Notes under the pieces: generated by a model | What the model saw: only the letters and a program-made list of their open reading frames with translations | Databases searched by the model: none | What the model was told of the DNA's origin: nothing | Shown: piece by piece, positions 14,436 through 20,411 of the stretch | Layout: each line of letters opens with the position of its first letter | Numbering within the stretch: position 1 is the first letter of the stretch | NCBI GenBank assembly: GCA_002361735.1 | Contig: DETS01000109.1 | Location: forward strand, 3,960 to 29,311 | DNA: 25,352 bases | Reading direction: 5' to 3' | From: Lachnospiraceae bacterium UBA3282 | GTDB taxonomy: Bacteria > Bacillota > Clostridia > Lachnospirales > Lachnospiraceae | Position numbers and translations under genes: made by a program

Positions 14436-14552
14436 GCGCAACATAATAGGGTTATCTGTAAGTTCCTGCGCAAACTCGCACCGTTAATGCCTGCGGCATG
14501 ACGGTGCTCAGACAGTGCTTCGGAACTTACAGATAACCCTATTATGTTGCGC
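14436..14552 (-). repeat. Large hairpin element, copy B (117 bp)
   Basis: A perfect 31-bp inverted repeat (14436-14466 with 14522-14552) encloses a 55-nt loop. Inside, GCACCGT (14478-14484) pairs with ACGGTGC (14501-14507) and ATGCC with GGCAT around TGC. The loop core is homologous, in reverse orientation, to the loop of copy C. It starts 19 nt after the carboxyltransferase stop. No T-run follows either arm. Confidence 0.9.
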
Positions 14553-14598
14553 AGTTACTAAATGTATTGAAATGCAATAAGAAAGTGTAGATTTGATA

Positions 14599-14715
14599 AG
14601 GCAGGATGATAAAGTAATCGGCCGGTCCTGTAGCACTGTTTGAGTGCAGTCATGCCGCAGGCATTAACTGCACGAGTTTGCGAAAGGACCAGCCGGTTAC
14701 TTTATTATTCTGCCT
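14599..14715 (+). repeat. Large hairpin element, copy C (117 bp)
   Basis: Arms 14599-14629 and 14685-14715 pair over 31 positions: 27 Watson-Crick, three G-T and one C-A when read on the + strand. The loop is 55 nt, as in copy B. Inner stem: GTGCAGT (14644-14650) with ACTGCAC (14667-14673), and ATGCC with GGCAT around GCA. It lies 46 nt from copy B. The gap between the two shows nothing I recognise. Confidence 0.9.
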
Positions 14716-14734
14716 GTCTGCCGTAATGCATTAT

Positions 14735-14766
14735 AAAAGCGGCAGACCAATAGGCCAACCGCTTTT
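14735..14766 (-). terminator. Terminator of the fliD-like gene
   Basis: Read on the - strand, AAAAGCGG pairs with CCGCTTTT, with an inner GGCC/GGTC stem. It lies about 20 nt past the stop of the fliD-like gene. The T-run is short. Confidence 0.55.
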
Positions 14767-14787
14767 GATATTCTATGAGTGTGCGTC

Positions 14788-16101
14788 CTAGCAGTAGCTG
14801 TTGAACATCATGCCGCTGTAGGCGCTGGTGATGTAGGGGCTTGCGAAGTTCTTGCCGGGGTTCTTGTAGGCCACAATCACGTTGTTGACGTAGTGCATCG
14901 GATTAAGGGCAACCTGGTTTGACTTGCGCAACACCGAATTGGTGAAGCCCTTCATGGAGGAAAACGCTTCCTTTGCGTCCTCGCTGGTGGCTTTCTGGCG
15001 CAGAACGTTATTGTCCACTTCCAGAGTACCGTCCAAATTCAGGTTCAACCCTGCGGAGGTGAGTCCTTTTGCGTAGACTCTGGCAACGCTGCTCATCTCG
15101 TTAAAGAGCCGTCCGCTCTTAGGCTGATCGCTGCGATATTCGGAAACTGCCTGTAAGAAGGAATTATAACCTCTCACAAGGGTATTGATATTTTCTGTTA
15201 AAGATTCCACATCGGTCTTAATGCCGATGGTAGCCGTCTCGCCTTCCTCACTGCTCACACCGTGGAACTGCAGTTCGTATGTGTTGTCCAGCGTGTAGCG
15301 GTTGGCAATGGAAGTATGCGGCTCTCCGTTTACCAAGAAGGAAGCGTTCGTGGCGGGGGAGGCTACATAGTCAAGCCCCAGATAATCAACCACGCCCGCG
15401 GTCTTACTGGTGCGCTGGTCGGATATGATAAACTGCGCTTTCTTACCTTCTTTTAAGCCCGTGGCATCCGATTCGATCCGCAGGGCAGAACCGCCGTTTT
15501 CATCCGTTATAATTTGAGCGGACATGCCGATATTTGCATTGTTGATCAGACGGGATAAGCGCGCCTGTACATCTCTGTTGGTGTTGCTTGCCTTGATGCT
15601 GAACTGAAATTCGTAGCTTAGATCTTCGATTCCCACATCAAAAGAGTAGGTGTCGGGAGCAAGCGCCACAGGTTCGTCTTCGGGCAGGAACTTTCCGAGA
15701 TTTACCTGCGAGGAAGCAAGATGATTTACTTCCACCTCATAAGTGGGGAAATCATCATCCGGCTTTTTTGACCCGATGTATTTGGCAGTGGCGATATTCT
15801 CATTATTGGAATAAGCCACCTTTTTATTCAGAAGTTCGTCTTCATCAAGACCTCCTAAGGAAGCGATGGTATTGCGAAGCTCTCTGGCATTCTCCTTGAT
15901 TCCCACAGCAAACTGCTGAGATTCCTTGCTGGTATCCAGAATGAACAGAGGAGACTCCTTATTCATCTTTACAATGGAATTATACACGCTGCGGAGCTCG
16001 CTCTTTTTATGCGTATCATAAGGCGTGCTCGACTTGGGCGCGTAGGTGGTCATGTAGAAATTATAGACGTTCGTTAAGTTATTGACTGTGTTGAAACCCA
16101 T
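14788..16101 (-). CDS. FliD-like flagellar hook-associated/cap protein, atypical
   Basis: The protein is 437 aa from ATG 16101, which has AGGAGGGG just upstream; a longer frame to 16164 has no ribosome site. The region from ~85 to 430 fits FliD. It contains a beta-rich middle with the SLG/LGL-type repeats (VVDYLGLDYVASPATNASFLVNGE) and a C-terminal heptad-like segment ESLTENINTLVRGYNSFLQA. LNLDGTLEVDNNVLRQ is the FliD C-domain signature. The N-terminus (NNLTNVYNFYMTTYAPKS) differs from the usual FliD start, and the protein ends in a Cys (GMMFNSYC). FliD caps the growing flagellar filament outside the cell after type III export. No other flagellar gene is in the window. The leader carries ACGGA motifs suggestive of CsrA control. 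Confidence 0.7.
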   Translation of the reverse strand: MGFNTVNNLTNVYNFYMTTYAPKSSTPYDTHKKSELRSVYNSIVKMNKESPLFILDTSKESQQFAVGIKENARELRNTIASLGGLDEDELLNKKVAYSNNENIATAKYIGSKKPDDDFPTYEVEVNHLASSQVNLGKFLPEDEPVALAPDTYSFDVGIEDLSYEFQFSIKASNTNRDVQARLSRLINNANIGMSAQIITDENGGSALRIESDATGLKEGKKAQFIISDQRTSKTAGVVDYLGLDYVASPATNASFLVNGEPHTSIANRYTLDNTYELQFHGVSSEEGETATIGIKTDVESLTENINTLVRGYNSFLQAVSEYRSDQPKSGRLFNEMSSVARVYAKGLTSAGLNLNLDGTLEVDNNVLRQKATSEDAKEAFSSMKGFTNSVLRKSNQVALNPMHYVNNVIVAYKNPGKNFASPYITSAYSGMMFNSYC

Positions 16102-16115
16102 AAGCCCCTCCTTTC

Positions 16116-16171
16116 TTCCGTGAAATTCTCGCAGACGCTTCCGTTGGCTGTCCGTAGCCTGCAAAGCGTCT
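16116..16171 (-). promoter_or_regulatory. Structured fliD leader with three ACGGA motifs
   Basis: On the - strand transcript AGACGCTT (16171-16164) pairs with AAGCGTCT (16140-16133). Inside it GGCT/AGCC presents ACGGAC as an exact six-base loop (16155-16150). Two more ACGGAA motifs lie at 16144-16139 and 16121-16116, the last just upstream of the Shine-Dalgarno site. GGA in a hairpin loop plus GGA near the ribosome site is the layout of CsrA targets. Confidence 0.4.
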
Positions 16172-16199
16172 TTGTGGGCTTTCTACCTAATTATATATT

Positions 16200-16228
16200 A
16201 TCATATCGGTTTTCGTTGCAAAATGCAA
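16200..16228 (-). promoter_or_regulatory. Promoter of the fliD-like gene
   Basis: On the - strand: TTGCAT (16228-16223), 17 nt, TATGAT (16205-16200), a sigma-A match. The overlapping ACCGATAT (16210-16203) is one base from the flagellar sigma -10 consensus GCCGATAT, but I find no TAAA at the right distance. Sigma choice is therefore open. The remaining ~150 nt up to the rpmG promoter shows nothing else. Confidence 0.45.
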
Positions 16229-16362
16229 GTATTTGCGGAAAATTACCGTTGTTTTTCCGCATAGTAATACTGTTATGTTATATATCGTATCGATTGCGGG
16301 TTTTGTAAAGAGGGAAAAGCAGAAAAAAATGATTTTTTTGGGGAGAAAATAAGGAAAAACAG

Positions 16363-16391
16363 TTGACTTGCCGTTCTTCGTATGATATATT
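16363..16391 (+). promoter_or_regulatory. Sigma-A promoter of the rpmG-secE-nusG-rplKA operon
   Basis: TTGACT (16363-16368), 17-nt spacer, TATATT (16386-16391). It lies about 78 nt before the rpmG start. Confidence 0.6.
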
Positions 16392-16468
16392 GTGTGAGCG
16401 AGATGAGATTCAGGTCTTTTTTTTATGCTCAAAATAGTAAAGGATCGTAATACACTGGAGGTGGCAAG

Positions 16469-16618
16469 ATGCGCACAAGGATCACATTGGCTTGTACAGA
16501 ATGCAAGCAGCGTAACTACAATACGACAAAGGATAAGAAGACCCATCCCGACAGGATGGAGACGAAGAAGTATTGCAGATTCTGCAAGAGACATACCTTG
16601 CATAAAGAGACGAAGTAA
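16469..16618 (+). CDS. rpmG: 50S ribosomal protein L33
   Basis: This 49-aa protein is of normal L33 length and begins MRTRITLACTECKQRNY. It keeps both zinc-ribbon pairs, C9-x2-C12 and C36-x2-C39, so it is the zinc-binding (C+) form. GGAGGTG lies about 6 nt before ATG 16469. L33 sits near the E-site of the large ribosomal subunit. It heads the secE-nusG operon, the standard order in Firmicutes. Confidence 0.95.
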   Translation: MRTRITLACTECKQRNYNTTKDKKTHPDRMETKKYCRFCKRHTLHKETK

Positions 16619-16645
16619 TAGGTGTCGTTTGAAAAGGAGAAGATT

Positions 16646-16855
16646 ATGGCAGATTCGGCAAAGACAGAGAAGAAAGTCAAATTCTTTGACGGCGTAAAGG
16701 CTGAGTTTCAGAAGATCAGCTGGCCGGATAAGGATTCCCTCTTAAAACAGTCTATCGCGGTTACCGTGATTTCCCTGGTAGTAGGGGTAATCATTGCGGT
16801 GATTGATTTCGGCCTGCAGTATGGCGTGGATTTTATCACGACGCTGAAATTTTAA
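16646..16855 (+). CDS. secE: Preprotein translocase subunit SecE
   Basis: The protein has 69 aa, the short single-span form typical of Gram-positive bacteria. The amphipathic helix FFDGVKAEFQKISWPDKDSL, with the conserved SWP, is followed by one transmembrane helix (residues ~38-60, SIAVTVISLVVGVIIAVIDF). It clamps the SecY channel in the membrane. ATG 16646 has AAGGAGA upstream; a GTG further up lacks a site. It lies 27 nt after rpmG and 41 nt before nusG. Confidence 0.95.
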   Translation: MADSAKTEKKVKFFDGVKAEFQKISWPDKDSLLKQSIAVTVISLVVGVIIAVIDFGLQYGVDFITTLKF

Positions 16856-16896
16856 GACAGGTTCTTGATCGAAAAGCTTAGGCAGGGAGGACTCGT

Positions 16897-17415
16897 ATGG
16901 CAGAGGCGAATTGGTATGTTGTGCATACTTATTCCGGTTATGAGAATAAGGTGAAGGCCAACATAGAAAAAACAATCGAGAACAGACATCTGGAGGAAGA
17001 AATTCTGGAAGTCAAGGTGCCGATGCAGGATGTTACCGAGCTGAAAAACGGTGCACGCAAGACGGTTCAGAAAAAGATGTTCCCCGGATATGTTTTGATC
17101 AATATGATCATGAACGACGATACCTGGTATGTCGTGAGAAATACCAGAGGCGTGACGGGCTTTGTGGGACCGGGCAGTAAGCCGGTGCCCCTCACCGAGG
17201 CGGAGATGAAGCCGCTCGGCATTAAGATGGAGAATATGACCGTCGATTTTGCAGAAGGCGATACCATTGCGGTGGTGGCTGGTGTTTGGAAAGATACCGT
17301 CGGCGTCGTACAAAGGATCGATTACGGCAAACAGACCGCTACTATTAACGTGGAGCTGTTTGGCAGAGAGACCCCCGTGGAGATCAGCTTCGCGGAGGTA
17401 CGAAGCATGCGTTAG
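16897..17415 (+). CDS. nusG: Transcription termination/antitermination factor NusG
   Basis: This 172-aa protein of normal length has GGGAGG before ATG 16897. The NGN domain starts with NWYVVHTYSGYENKVK and includes FPGYVLINMIMND and TRGVTGFVG. The C-terminal KOW domain (from ~residue 115) has AEGDTIAVVAGVWKDTVG. It binds the RNA polymerase clamp and modulates pausing and ribosome coupling. It is co-transcribed with secE. Confidence 0.96.
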   Translation: MAEANWYVVHTYSGYENKVKANIEKTIENRHLEEEILEVKVPMQDVTELKNGARKTVQKKMFPGYVLINMIMNDDTWYVVRNTRGVTGFVGPGSKPVPLTEAEMKPLGIKMENMTVDFAEGDTIAVVAGVWKDTVGVVQRIDYGKQTATINVELFGRETPVEISFAEVRSMR

Positions 17416-17446
17416 ATATTTATTCCGCGCGAGCGGTTTAGGTATG

Positions 17447-17474
17447 TGTGGAAGTCGAAAGACGCTATACCACA
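17447..17474 (+). promoter_or_regulatory. Structured leader before rplK (possible L1 autoregulatory site)
   Basis: TGTGG (17447-17451) pairs with CCACA (17470-17474). Inside, GTC/GAC is capped by a GAAA tetraloop, with an asymmetric internal loop on the 3' side. Ribosomal protein L1 is known to bind the leader of L11-L1 messages in other bacteria; this hairpin is in the right place, but I cannot confirm the binding motif. Confidence 0.4.
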
Positions 17475-17495
17475 ATAATATTAGGAGGTGCCGAA

Positions 17496-17921
17496 ATGGC
17501 AAAGAAAGTAGAAGGCTACATCAAGTTACAGATTCCTGCCGGCAAGGCAACGCCGGCGCCCCCGGTTGGTCCTGCACTTGGACAGCACGGGGTAAACATC
17601 GTTGAATTTACGAAGCAGTTCAACGCAAAGACAGCCGACAAGGGTGATGTGATCATCCCCGTTGTCATCACAGTGTATGCAGACAGAAGCTTCAGCTTCA
17701 TCACGAAGACTCCCCCTGCAGCAGTACTCTTAAAGAAGGCGTGCAACATCAAGTCCGGTTCCGCTACCCCTAACAAGGCGAAGGTGGCGACGATTTCCAA
17801 GGCGAAGCTTCAGGAGATCGCGGAGATGAAAATGCCTGACTTAAACGCGGCAAGCGTCGAGGCGGCAATGAGCATGATCGCCGGTACTGCGAGAAGCATG
17901 GGCATCACAGTAGAAGAGTAA
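17496..17921 (+). CDS. rplK: 50S ribosomal protein L11
   Basis: The protein has 141 aa, standard for L11. TAGGAGGTG lies 6-7 nt before ATG 17496; an upstream in-frame ATG at 17448 would run through the structured leader. The N-terminal domain has KLQIPAGKATPAPPVGPALGQHG, the proline-rich turn used in factor contact. The C-terminal RNA-binding domain ends AMSMIAGTARSMGITVEE. It forms the GTPase-associated centre of the large subunit. Confidence 0.96.
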   Translation: MAKKVEGYIKLQIPAGKATPAPPVGPALGQHGVNIVEFTKQFNAKTADKGDVIIPVVITVYADRSFSFITKTPPAAVLLKKACNIKSGSATPNKAKVATISKAKLQEIAEMKMPDLNAASVEAAMSMIAGTARSMGITVEE

Positions 17922-17934
17922 TGGAGGGTTCGAG

Positions 17935-18624
17935 ATGAAACACGGTAAAAAATATCAGGAGGCAGCCAAGCTGGTGGATCGTTCTGTGCAGTACGATACC
18001 GCAGAGGCAATCGCCTTGGTAAAAAAGACAGCGACAGCGAAATTTGACGAGACAGTTGAGGTTCATATCAGAACAGGCTGTGACGGTCGTCACGCAGAGC
18101 AGCAGATCCGCGGCGCGGTAGTGCTGCCCAACGGAACCGGTAAGACGGTACGCGTTCTTGTATTTGCAAAGGGTGATAAGGTAAACGAGGCGGAGGCAGC
18201 GGGCGCCGATCACGTAGGCGGCGAGGAGCTGATTCCCAAGATTCAGAACGAAGGCTGGCTTGATTTCGATGTAGTGGTTGCAACTCCCGACATGATGGGC
18301 GTTGTAGGTCGTCTCGGTAAGGTGCTCGGTCCCAAAGGTCTGATGCCCAACCCGAAGGCGGGTACGGTCACCATGGATGTGGCGAAGGCAATCAGCGATA
18401 TCAAGGCCGGTAAGATCGAGTACAGATTGGATAAGGCAAATATCATCCACGTACCCGTAGGAAAGACCTCCTTTGAGGAGAGCAAGCTGCAGGAGAACTT
18501 TGACGCGCTGATGGAAGCGATCGTTAAGGCAAAGCCTTCGGCATTAAAGGGTCAGTATCTCAGAAGCATCACGCTGGCTACCACTATGGGCCCCGGCGTA
18601 AAGGTGAACGTGGCGAAGTACTAA
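17935..18624 (+). CDS. rplA: 50S ribosomal protein L1
   Basis: This 229-aa protein is full length, with GGAGGG before ATG 17935 and 13 nt after rplK. Hallmarks are the N-terminal KHGKKYQEAAKLVDR, the middle MMGVVGRLGKVLGPKGLMPNPKAGTV (positions ~120-145), and the C-terminal TLATTMGPGVKVN. It builds the ribosomal L1 stalk and can repress its own message. A terminator follows, so the operon seems to end here rather than run into rplJ. Confidence 0.96.
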   Translation: MKHGKKYQEAAKLVDRSVQYDTAEAIALVKKTATAKFDETVEVHIRTGCDGRHAEQQIRGAVVLPNGTGKTVRVLVFAKGDKVNEAEAAGADHVGGEELIPKIQNEGWLDFDVVVATPDMMGVVGRLGKVLGPKGLMPNPKAGTVTMDVAKAISDIKAGKIEYRLDKANIIHVPVGKTSFEESKLQENFDALMEAIVKAKPSALKGQYLRSITLATTMGPGVKVNVAKY

Positions 18625-18667
18625 AAGGCAGATACGCCGCGTAGAACAGAATATGGAGAAATGAAAC

Positions 18668-18703
18668 AGAGAGCGGTGTGCTGCGGCATGCCGCTCTCTT
18701 TGT
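18668..18703 (+). terminator. Terminator after rplA
   Basis: A 14-bp stem (18668-18681 with 18686-18699, two G-T pairs) closes a TGCG loop. The T-run behind it is short (CTTTGT), so read-through is possible. Confidence 0.6.
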
Positions 18704-18716
18704 ACGTGAATATATT

Positions 18717-18744
18717 TTGCTATGGGGATAAGATATGGTATACT
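18717..18744 (+). promoter_or_regulatory. Promoter of the CapA-like gene
   Basis: TTGCTA (18717-18722), 16-nt spacer, TATACT (18739-18744). The predicted start falls on or next to the ATG at 18751, so the message may have no leader. Confidence 0.5.
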
Positions 18745-18750
18745 ATACGC

Positions 18751-20049
18751 ATGGCAAAAAGAAAATCACGAAAAAAGAAAAAAAGAATAAGGCTGAGCCG
18801 CAGTTTTCTCATGCCGTTTATGATTACCCTGACGGTAGTGGCGGCGATAGGCGTTCTTGCGCTGGCGGCGCACCACTGGATCACGGAGCCTGTCAGGAAA
18901 GAATCGACCAAATTAGTCAATGAGAGACGGGGAGACAGAAACGAGACGGAAAAGGAGCAGCCGCCGCAGGAGACGGTAGAACCGGCAGAGCCGAATGAAG
19001 CGCCTGTGCCGGAAGAAGCACCTTCCGGGTATCAGAGCGAACCGGACGATCCGGCGTACCTTGCGGAGAACAATATCTGTGTCAGGGAGCCGTCCGTGTC
19101 AGGGCAGGTGACGCTTGCTTTTGCGGGCGATGTCCTTTTTGACGACCACTATGCCATCACCGGGCTTGTGCGCGCAGACGGCGATATTTCCAAAGGCATA
19201 TCGCCCGAGGTGATCGAGCGGATGCAGGCGGCGGATGTGATGATGTTAAATAATGAGTTTGCTTATTCCAACCGCGGGACGCCTCTTGAGGAAAAGCAGT
19301 TTACCTTTCGGGCAAGACCGGAGACGGTGGTTTATCTAACTGACATGGGCGTCGATATCGTATCTCTGGCGAATAACCACGCTTATGATTACGGACCGGA
19401 GGCTTTGACGGATACATTGGATACTTTGCGGGGAGCGGCGATTCCCTATGTGGGTGCGGGGCGGAACATCGACGAGGCGCGAAAACCAGTCTACTTTATT
19501 ATAGGAGATATCAAGGTCGCCTTTGTGTCGGCAACGCAGATTGAGCGGCTGGATACACCGGATACGAAAGAGGCGACGGCGGATTCCCCCGGTGTGTTCC
19601 GCTGCTGGAATGGGGATAAGCTGTTGGAGACCGTGCAGGAAGCCGACCGCAACAGCGATTTTGTGGTGGTCTATGTCCATTGGGGAACAGAGAACGTGGC
19701 GGAGCTTGACTGGGCACAGTTAAAGCAGGCGCCTGAGCTGGTTGGCGCGGGAGCGGATCTGATCATTGGCGATCATCCGCACTGTCTGCAGCCTATCGGT
19801 GTGATACGGGGTGTGCCCGTGATTTACAGTATGGGTAATTTCTGGTTCAATTCAAAGACTTTGGACACAGGCTTGGTGGAAGTGGTGATCGACGAGTCGG
19901 GGATCGTGAGTTATCAGTTTGTGCCCTGCCTGCAGAGCGGATGTAAGACCACACTCCTGCAGGGCGCGGAGAAGGAGCGGGTGCTCGCTTATCTGCGCAG
20001 CATATCCGAGGGTGTGCAGATCGATGGGGATGGGTTTGTAAGCTGGTAG
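18751..20049 (+). CDS. CapA-family (PGA_cap) surface polymer/metallophosphatase-like protein
   Basis: The protein is 432 aa if it starts at ATG 18751. A frame to 18661 exists but would run through the terminator and promoter. A basic N-terminus (KRKSRKKKKR) precedes one membrane helix (~19-40), then a Glu/Pro-rich linker to ~115. The CapA domain begins at ~120 with VTLAFAGDVLF and holds MLNNEFAYSNRG, SLANNHAYDYG, YVHWGTE, IIGDHPHCLQPI and SMGNFWFN. These metal-site-like motifs are the family's signature. CapA proteins take part in poly-gamma-glutamate or other surface-polymer synthesis, but many members outside capsule loci are uncharacterised. No capB or capC is nearby. Its stop codon touches a hairpin element. 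It is inserted between rplA and rplJ. Confidence 0.85.
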   Translation: MAKRKSRKKKKRIRLSRSFLMPFMITLTVVAAIGVLALAAHHWITEPVRKESTKLVNERRGDRNETEKEQPPQETVEPAEPNEAPVPEEAPSGYQSEPDDPAYLAENNICVREPSVSGQVTLAFAGDVLFDDHYAITGLVRADGDISKGISPEVIERMQAADVMMLNNEFAYSNRGTPLEEKQFTFRARPETVVYLTDMGVDIVSLANNHAYDYGPEALTDTLDTLRGAAIPYVGAGRNIDEARKPVYFIIGDIKVAFVSATQIERLDTPDTKEATADSPGVFRCWNGDKLLETVQEADRNSDFVVVYVHWGTENVAELDWAQLKQAPELVGAGADLIIGDHPHCLQPIGVIRGVPVIYSMGNFWFNSKTLDTGLVEVVIDESGIVSYQFVPCLQSGCKTTLLQGAEKERVLAYLRSISEGVQIDGDGFVSW

Positions 20050-20098
20050 AAGTAAATTCCTTCGGAATTAACTTCACGAGCGCTGCTTCGCAGGCTCG
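20048..20098 (+). repeat. Palindromic element, copy D (two tandem hairpins)
   Basis: Nearly identical to the element at 11430-11480 (two differences, both in or beside hairpin loops). Hairpin I is 20049-20075 with loop TTC instead of TGC. Hairpin II is 20077-20098. It begins within the TAG stop of the capA-like gene. Beyond it GCGGAGAA (20106-20113) pairs with TTCTCCGC (20154-20161), enclosing an AATGCC/GGCATT hairpin, so the element may extend to about 20165. The rest of the gap up to 20288 shows only a ribosome site. Confidence 0.8.
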
Positions 20099-20288
20099 GC
20101 ATTTCGCGGAGAAATTCTATGTTTCACCTAGGAAAATGCCTGAAATACGGGCATTCTCCGCATTGATTTAAAGGTGAATAAAAATATTTTCTGAAAATGA
20201 AACTTTCGGGGCGGCTGAATCGTATTCATGATAGAAGGGAAAGAGGCAAGTCTGCATCAAGCAACAGATTAGGAAAGGAACAATGATT

Positions 20289-20411
20289 ATGAAGATAGGA
20301 AATTACGGATACGATTCGTGGATTCACAATAATAATACCCCCAAGGCGGGGAATGGCAGCCGTCCTGCGCAGACCGACGAGACGCAGGAAGAAAAAAGCC
20401 TGAGGACATGA
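20289..20411 (+). CDS. Short frame, probable N-terminal piece of a frameshifted gene
   Basis: The frame codes for 40 aa starting MKIGNYGYDSW, from ATG 20289. AGGAAAGGA lies 9 nt upstream, a proper ribosome site; ATG 20283 is too close to it. It ends in TGA, overlapping the ATG of the next frame by ATGA (20408-20411). One extra A in the A6 run at 20392-20397 would join it smoothly to the next frame as ...QEEKKPEDMTYREQ. I therefore read it as the true start of the following gene, split by an indel. The alternatives are a real small ORF with coupled translation, or slippage on the A-run. Confidence 0.55.
   Translation: MKIGNYGYDSWIHNNNTPKAGNGSRPAQTDETQEEKSLRT

Noticed and set aside
14436..14552. 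Copy B as an ordinary Rho-independent terminator of the carboxyltransferase
   Set aside because: The stem is far longer than a terminator, the loop is 55 nt and structured, and no T-run follows.
14436..14715. Copies B and C as a CRISPR array or an IS with terminal repeats
   Set aside because: There are only two units, in opposite orientation, with imperfect outer-arm identity. The 46 nt between them cannot code for a transposase.
16133..16171. fliD leader hairpin as a c-di-GMP or other known riboswitch
   Set aside because: The sequence lacks the conserved core of the c-di-GMP classes I know, and the structure is too small for a ligand-binding domain.
20392..20411. Programmed -1 ribosomal frameshift of the A AAA AAG type
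   Set aside because: The A-run in the reading frame is gaa-aaa-agc, which does not give the classic in-frame slippery heptamer, and no strong downstream stem or pseudoknot is evident. An indel is simpler, though slippage remains possible.
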